DNA of 33,202 nucleotides, from the NCBI GenBank assembly GCA_009773055.1, contig WOUW01000021.1, positions 1 to 33,202 on the forward strand. Direction: 5' to 3'. The number at the start of each line of letters is the position of its first letter. Position 1 is the stretch's first letter. The stretch comes from Paracoccaceae bacterium. Its GTDB lineage: Bacteria > Pseudomonadota > Alphaproteobacteria > Rhodobacterales > Rhodobacteraceae. A program made the translations under genes and the position numbers. Positions 28,976 to 33,202 of the stretch are shown here, piece after piece. The notes beneath the pieces are model-generated. The model saw only the letters and a list, made by a program, of their open reading frames with translations, ran no database searches and had not been told where the DNA came from.

Positions 28976-29924
28976 GAAATTGAGCGAAGCCCACCTGATC
29001 CAGCTTTCTGCAGTGGTGGATGCCGGCAGCGTCAGCAAGGGCGCTGCGGCGTTGGGGCTGTCGCAGCCCGCCTTGTCGCGGTCGCTGGCGCAGTTGGAGG
29101 CGCGTGTGGGCAAGCCGCTGTTCATCCGCGACCGGCGGCCCTTGCAAGCCACACCGCTGGGGGTGCAACTGGCCGCACATGGTCGGCGCATGTTGATGGA
29201 AAGCCGCCGCGCAAGCGAGGCGGTGCAAAGCCTGCTACGGGGCACGCGGGGACTGGTGCGGGTGGGCGGCGTGCCCTTCTTCATGGATGCGATGATCAGC
29301 CGGATCATCGCGTCGTTCCAGAACCAGCATCCCGACGTGGATTTTCAGCAAAGCTATGGCAACCTGTCCGAGGTCGGCACTGGCCTGCGCGCCGATCAGC
29401 TTGACCTCGGAATTGTGCCTCTGGGGATATCGGGTGAACCAGACGGGCTGTCCTTCACCGCCATCCTGGCCGCACGCAATGTTGTCTGCTGCCGGGTTGG
29501 TCATCCGCTGCAGCACAGCAAGAGAGTTTCGACCGGCGATCTCGGCCACTATCCTTGGATCGCCCCGCTGCCCGGTTCGCCGCTTCTGGCGGATCTGTTC
29601 GCCATCAGGTCCTCGCTGGGTTCGGTCGAGCTGAATATCCGCTACTCGGGCGGATCGTTGCTGTCGGTGATCAACTATATGGCCGAGACCGATGCTCTTG
29701 CCATCCTGCCGTTTTCCGTCTGGTTTGCCGAGCGCAAGCACAACCGCCTGGCCGTCCTTCCGGTCGACATTCCGCAGCCGCAAAGAAACCTGGGCATCTT
29801 GCGGCTTCCGGGACCTGCCACCAACGCGGCAGCAGCGGCTTTCTCGAACTTTGTGGTCCAGTCATTCGACTCCATGCAGCAACTGATCTTGCGGCACGAA
29901 AACGCGGTCGTCTGGCGGCGCTAG
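28974..29924 (+). CDS. LysR family transcriptional regulator of the catabolic operon
   Basis: 316 residues, the typical length. The winged helix-turn-helix lies at about residues 5-62, with the recognition region GSVSKGAAALGLSQPALSRS (18-37) and LEARVGKPLFIRDRRPLQATPLG after it; the C-terminal effector domain begins near residue 90 (VRVGGVPFFMDAMI). It is transcribed divergently from the 12-gene operon with 91 bases between starts, the standard layout for a LysR activator and its target. The inducer is probably a pathway aromatic or muconate-like intermediate. No Shine-Dalgarno is visible before ATG 28974, and no other Met fits, so leaderless or weak translation is possible. Confidence 0.92.
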   Translation: MKLSEAHLIQLSAVVDAGSVSKGAAALGLSQPALSRSLAQLEARVGKPLFIRDRRPLQATPLGVQLAAHGRRMLMESRRASEAVQSLLRGTRGLVRVGGVPFFMDAMISRIIASFQNQHPDVDFQQSYGNLSEVGTGLRADQLDLGIVPLGISGEPDGLSFTAILAARNVVCCRVGHPLQHSKRVSTGDLGHYPWIAPLPGSPLLADLFAIRSSLGSVELNIRYSGGSLLSVINYMAETDALAILPFSVWFAERKHNRLAVLPVDIPQPQRNLGILRLPGPATNAAAAAFSNFVVQSFDSMQQLILRHENAVVWRR

Positions 29925-30057
29925 GGCAGGGCAAAGCAGGCAACCTGAAGCGAAAGGCTTGCCTTGGTCGACACTGACGGCGACGACAGAGCCTTGCTTC
30001 CGCTTTCTCACTTTAGCCAGCGATTTTTTCTCGCTTCGTCCGCTTCTGGCGCAGGGA

Positions 30058-30217
30058 TCAGTTCAATACCGAAGCCATTGCAACCGGAGCCCAATCCCTG
30101 GCCGACCGCGTAGCGGCCTCTGCCATCGCAAGGGCGGCCACTCCATCGGCAAGCGTGACTGGCAAGGCCGATCCTGTCTTGACTGCGGTCACGAAGGCGG
30201 CCCATTCGGCGGCGGAT
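30058..30217 (-). pseudogene. Remnant of a Gfo/Idh/MocA dehydrogenase (C-terminal ~53 residues)
   Basis: The minus strand reads SAAEWAAFVTAVKTG, SALPVTLADGVAALAMAEAA, TRSARDWAPVAMASVLN and stops at 30058. The PVTLADGVAALAMAEAATRSAR part is characteristic of the C-terminus of inositol 2-dehydrogenase-like Gfo/Idh proteins. The rest of the gene is missing; the sequence passes, one base out of frame, into the binding-protein remnant at about 30218. The stretch 29925-30057 beyond it, to the end of the LysR gene, shows nothing that I can support. Confidence 0.7.
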
Positions 30218-30445
30218 AAGCTGGACGACGTCCGGGGCGAAATTGTCATAGTTCACGAGGCGAAGGTAGGTCACCTCGCCACCGTTCGCGACCACTCCCG
30301 GAGTGGCGTCGTCAATGCCCTTCTTGATGATGTTTCAGAAGGCGTTGTCGTTTGATCCGCCGATCACGGCGATCTTCGCTGCCATCGCGGCAGAACCGAC
30401 TGACACCAGCGCCGTGGTCGCCAGCACTTTGGCGAAGGTTTTCAT
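30218..30445 (-). pseudogene. Remnant of a sugar ABC transporter substrate-binding protein (N-terminal ~76 residues, nonsense codon)
   Basis: From ATG 30445 the minus strand reads a Sec signal peptide MKTFAKVLATTALVSVGSAA ending in MAA, then KIAVIGGSNDNAF, a TGA stop at 30337-30335, and in the same frame NIIKKGIDDATPGVVANGGE then VTYLRLVNYDNFAPDVVQL. TGA replaces the expected TGG (NDNAFWNIIKKG), and the frame then breaks off at 30218 into dehydrogenase sequence. This is the start of a Peripla_BP_4 sugar receptor, now dead. It lies downstream of the hydroxylase gene in the same orientation, with a 113-base gap that holds no clear element. Confidence 0.75.
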
Positions 30446-30558
30446 GAAGCTCGTTCTCTGTCTTCTCCCGGAGGCCGCCTGATTGGACGGCTTGTTGATC
30501 CTGGGGTCGTCACCACCTGGCCAGCCTCCTCGACCGGTCGGTGGAATGGTTGTAGGGG

Positions 30559-31575
30559 TCAGGTGCGGGCCGCTTTCGCGTTCATCCGCGCTTTCTTTTT
30601 CTGGAAGCGTGCGTTCATAAGTGCCTCGCCGTCCTTCGAGCCGTCGTGCCAGTAGCCGAACCACTTATCCAAGGGGATCAGCCCGTCGCCGCCGTAGTTC
30701 ACCTCGAAATACTTGTGGTGCAGGTAGTGGGCGTAGGCGTGGCTATCGAGCGTGCGGTCCTCGGTCAGCTCCAGCTTGTCAAAGCCGATATGCCCGTTCA
30801 CCGCCCCAAATCCCGCCAGGTGCAGCTGGTAGATCGCGAGCAGCGGGTTCGACGGGATGATCAGGTGCCAGAAGGCGACGGCGTGGTAGAGGAACCCTTC
30901 GACCGGATGCATGGACAGCGACGACCACGGCGACGGATTTACCGAGTTGTGGTGGACCGAGTGGATCCATTTGTAGAGGATCGGCACATGGATCAACCGG
31001 TGGATCGCGAAGAAGTGGACCTCATGGATCGCGGGGCTGATCAGGGCCAGTGCGACCAGCCAGGGCCAATGCGTCTCCCACGGTAGCCAGGTGGCCCAGC
31101 TGTTGGCAAAAGCCCAGAGGAACAGGACTTCGACCAGCGTCCAGAGCGGGATCGAGATGAAAAAGGACCGCAGGAAGTTGTCGATGGTCTGGCTATTGAA
31201 CCAGAAGACGTCCGAGGGCTGCTCGGCGGGGAACTTGCCGTTGTACTTGAACCGGGTGCCCTGCTTTTTCTTCACATACCAGAACAGCTCGACCGAACCA
31301 TAAAAGACGAAGATCGCCGCCGCGTTGGCCGCGTAAAGCCACAACGCCCAGCCCCAGGACAGAGTCTTCATCACCTCGACATCGGGCACGACGAAGAACC
31401 ACCAGGTCAGGGTCGTTGCCATATGAAAAGCGTTCCAAGGCCAAAGATACTCCGGAACCCAGGCCAGCACCTTTGGCAGGCTGAAAGGACGACGCCAGAA
31501 CGGCGGCAGCTCAAGATGTGCAATTGGAGCCCAATCGCCGCGCTTGTTGCGGATGCCGTGTTGCAGATCGTCCAT
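30559..31575 (-). CDS. Sterol desaturase / fatty acid hydroxylase superfamily membrane protein
   Basis: Integral membrane di-iron oxygenase, 338 residues. The histidine motifs are intact: HRLIH (192-196), HSVHH (205-209) and HYLHH (283-287), with hydrophobic segments at about 48-65, 75-98, 137-158 and 170-184. The superfamily covers sterol desaturases, fatty acid and carotenoid hydroxylases and alkylglycerol monooxygenase; the substrate cannot be assigned. ATG 31575 is preceded by AAGGAGG at a good distance; the frame is open far upstream but that part is not coding. It sits between a LacI gene (divergent) and the dead sugar-uptake remnants, so whether it belonged to that system is open. Confidence 0.9.
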   Translation of the reverse strand: MDDLQHGIRNKRGDWAPIAHLELPPFWRRPFSLPKVLAWVPEYLWPWNAFHMATTLTWWFFVVPDVEVMKTLSWGWALWLYAANAAAIFVFYGSVELFWYVKKKQGTRFKYNGKFPAEQPSDVFWFNSQTIDNFLRSFFISIPLWTLVEVLFLWAFANSWATWLPWETHWPWLVALALISPAIHEVHFFAIHRLIHVPILYKWIHSVHHNSVNPSPWSSLSMHPVEGFLYHAVAFWHLIIPSNPLLAIYQLHLAGFGAVNGHIGFDKLELTEDRTLDSHAYAHYLHHKYFEVNYGGDGLIPLDKWFGYWHDGSKDGEALMNARFQKKKARMNAKAART

Positions 31576-31765
31576 TCTGGTCCTCCTTCTCTGCGTGGTC
31601 CGGCTCTTTGCAGTCGGACTGCGGACAGCACAGAGGTCTTCGTCCCGGAGATATGTCCCCAGGCTGCTGGGCCAGTGGCCCCATCCAATGCGATCCGAAA
31701 CCTTCCTCCCGAGGACGGCGAGACTCAGTCTCTTGTCCCGGCTTGATGAGGTGGAGATAAGCGCC

Positions 31766-31779
31766 TTGACGGAAGTCAA
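31766..31779. promoter_or_regulatory. Inverted repeat in the divergent promoter region of the hydroxylase and LacI genes
   Basis: TTGAC-GGAA-GTCAA is a perfect 5-bp inverted repeat; each arm also reads as a -35 box (TTGACG rightward, TTGACT leftward), so one site could cover both divergent promoters. No convincing -10 partner is present at standard spacing. A single AGCGCT core (31802-31807) lies further right, 61 bases before the LacI ATG. The 292-base spacer 31576-31867 shows no gene. Confidence 0.35.
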
Positions 31780-31867
31780 ATCAACCCGCCATGATAGTGG
31801 AAGCGCTATATCGTCGCATTCGTATCTTTTAGTCAAGAAAATGACATGAAAAATATCAGGATAGCCT

Positions 31868-32890
31868 ATGCGCCGCCCAACAATCCCCGACGTTGCCGAA
31901 GCCGCCAGCGTGTCGATCGCGACCGTGAACCGCGTCCTCTCGGGGGCGACCAACGTGCGGCAGGCAACGCGGGAACGGGTTCAACGCGCGGCTGAAGAGA
32001 TCGGGTTCTATGGTCTTGGCAGCATCCAGGCCCGCGTTGCCGCCGCGCGACCGCACATGCGCTTTGGGGTGCTGCTGCTTCAACCCCATCGTCCGTTCTA
32101 TCAGAACGTAGCCCGCGCACTGGAGCAGGCCGCGTCCAGTGCTGACGGAGCGGAGGTAGACCTGCGGATCGAGTTCCTCGAAGACCTGTCGCCCCAGAAT
32201 GTAGCGACCCGGGCGCTGGACCTTGCCAGCACCTGTAATGCGATCTGCGTGACGTCCGCCGTGCATCCGGTGGTGACCCAGGCGCTGGAGCAGATCCAGG
32301 CCCAGGGCGTCCCGGTCTTTGCACTGATCTCGCAAATCTCGGTAACGGGTCAGATTTCCTACATCGGTCTGGACAATTGGAAGGTCGGCCGCACCTCGGC
32401 CTGGACCTTCGCCAACATCTGCAAGGCACCGGGAAAGATCGGTATCCTGATGGGCAACGCCCGCTATCGGAACCAGGAAATGAACGAGGCCGGTTTTCGG
32501 TCCTATTTCAGGGAATACGCACCGGACTTCATTCTGCTCGAACCGGTCTCTACATTCGAGTCGGCAGCTGTCGCGCAGGAGCTGACCGAGAAGTTGCTAA
32601 CCGAGCACCCGGACCTCGCAGGCCTCTACATCTCGGGTGGGGGTGTCAGTGGAACATTGGCTGCGCTTCGCGCTTCTGGAAGGGCCGGATCGATGGTCGT
32701 CGTGGGGTACGACCTGATGGACGTGACGCGCGCAGCTTTGCTGGACGGGACGATGACGCTTGTGATTTCACACCCATTGGCGCGCCTGGCCCGTGAAGCA
32801 ATAGATGGGATGGTCCGGGCTTGCACTGCACCAGGAAGCAACCAGACGAGCATCGTCCCGTTTGAAATCTACACAAGGGAAAACCTCTGA
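31868..32890 (+). CDS. LacI family transcriptional regulator
   Basis: 340 residues. The N-terminal helix-turn-helix is TIPDVAEAASVSIATVNRVL (5-24) with the hinge following at about 45-58; the rest is a Peripla_BP sugar-binding domain, including GILMGNARYRNQEMNEAGF and the late TLVISHPLARLAREAIDGM. ATG 31868 has AGGA seven to eight bases upstream. A regulator of this form normally controls a nearby sugar ABC operon; here the adjacent uptake genes are decayed, so it is probably an orphan that may still act on the hydroxylase gene. Between its stop and the IS end (32891-33103) I see nothing that I can support. Confidence 0.92.
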   Translation: MRRPTIPDVAEAASVSIATVNRVLSGATNVRQATRERVQRAAEEIGFYGLGSIQARVAAARPHMRFGVLLLQPHRPFYQNVARALEQAASSADGAEVDLRIEFLEDLSPQNVATRALDLASTCNAICVTSAVHPVVTQALEQIQAQGVPVFALISQISVTGQISYIGLDNWKVGRTSAWTFANICKAPGKIGILMGNARYRNQEMNEAGFRSYFREYAPDFILLEPVSTFESAAVAQELTEKLLTEHPDLAGLYISGGGVSGTLAALRASGRAGSMVVVGYDLMDVTRAALLDGTMTLVISHPLARLAREAIDGMVRACTAPGSNQTSIVPFEIYTRENL

Positions 32891-33103
32891 TCGGGGTGGA
32901 CGAGAATCGCAGTTTTGGGCCGAAAGAGATCGTATCCCCGCCACAGCTTTCGCCCACCGGTCTGGTCGACGTGCTACCTGACTGTCCAGCGCGGTGGCGA
33001 GACAGTTCCGTTTGCAGTCACCAGAAACTACCGTCAAGCGGGCAACCTTGCGGATACGGCGCTGCACTGCACATGCCAGTGTGGGCGTCAAAGTTGGGAC
33101 GTC

Positions 33104-33202
33104 TGAGGTGCCCCTAGATTTGTAGACGCTTTGCCCCCTAACTTTGAGGCTAGGAGGCCGACATGGGGACGAGCAACTACAGCGACGAGTTCAAGCGGGA
33201 TG
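33104..33202 (+). mobile_element. Left end of an IS3-type insertion sequence (truncated by window edge)
   Basis: The element seems to begin at TGAGGTGCCCC (33104), a TG-initiated terminal repeat as in IS3 elements, about 59 bases before the transposase ATG. The other end and target duplication are outside the window, so the exact boundary is uncertain. Confidence 0.55.
33163..33202 (+). CDS. IS3-family transposase OrfA, first 13 residues
   Basis: Reads MGTSNYSDEFKRD up to the window edge, the standard start of OrfA proteins of IS3-family elements (helix-turn-helix, HTH_Tnp_1), with TAGGAGG seven bases upstream. Only the N-terminus can be seen. Confidence 0.8.
   Translation, partial: MGTSNYSDEFKRD

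Noticed and set aside
29925-30057. Short open frames after the LysR gene
   Set aside because: They are short, overlap the dehydrogenase remnant in other frames and show no family features.
31802-31807. AGCGCT as an autoregulatory LacI operator
   Set aside because: Only the six-base core is symmetric; none of the next four flanking pairs matches.
32915-33106. 63-codon open frame between the LacI gene and the IS
   Set aside because: No Shine-Dalgarno, no recognisable family; the sequence may be a remnant but nothing supports a call.

Overview
The window looks like the chromosome of a GC-rich alphaproteobacterium, most likely of the Rhodobacteraceae. This rests on the gene order glgB-glgC-glgA-glgX-pgm, on GlgC and HNH proteins that read like Rhodobacter-type sequences, and on an intergenic GC-rich mosaic repeat of a style common in that family. 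No search could be run, so the taxon is an inference.

Layout: (1) 1-7935, + strand: a tightly packed glycogen operon (glgB truncated by the window edge, glgC, glgA, glgX, pgm). (2) 8042-9574: a lone non-pyrrolysine MttB-family methyltransferase with its own upstream palindrome and a clear terminator. (3) 9683-10980: a divergent pair, a small lytic transglycosylase lipoprotein and an HNH protein that seems to have lost part of its zinc site. (4) 11085-14723: zwf-pgl-pgi, with a promoter and a perfect LacI-type palindrome in front. (5) 14775-16908, - strand: RidA-like protein, small lipoprotein, tRNA-Gly(CCC), rsgA. (6) 17025-28882, - strand: a 12-gene aromatic catabolic operon, with a LysR regulator (28974-29924) transcribed divergently. 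(7) 29925-33202: a decayed sugar-uptake locus (a deletion scar joining an ABC binding protein to a dehydrogenase), a membrane di-iron hydroxylase, a LacI regulator, and the left end of an IS3-type element cut by the window edge.

The most interesting part is region 6. Read from its promoter it encodes: hydroxyquinol-type intradiol dioxygenase, PcpA/LinE/MhqO-type VOC dioxygenase, MhqD-type serine esterase, maleylacetate reductase, a complete branched-chain-type ABC transporter (binding protein, LivG, LivF, LivH, LivM), TfdB-type FAD phenol hydroxylase, a second hydroxyquinol-type intradiol dioxygenase, and a beta-keto acid cleavage enzyme (BKACE). All metal or catalytic residues that can be checked by eye are present. 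The inferred route is: uptake of a phenolic, hydroxylation to a hydroquinone or hydroxyquinol, ring opening by an intradiol or a hydroquinone-type dioxygenase, esterase clean-up where the product is an ester, reduction of maleylacetate to 3-oxoadipate, then BKACE with acetyl-CoA giving succinyl-CoA and acetoacetate. No CoA transferase (PcaIJ) or thiolase (PcaF) is present in the operon, so BKACE may be a one-enzyme replacement for the usual end of the beta-ketoadipate pathway.

Regions 1 and 4 fit together as central hexose metabolism: glucose-1-phosphate and glucose-6-phosphate are moved between glycogen storage (Pgm, GlgC, GlgA, GlgB, GlgX) and oxidation (Zwf, Pgl) or isomerisation (Pgi).
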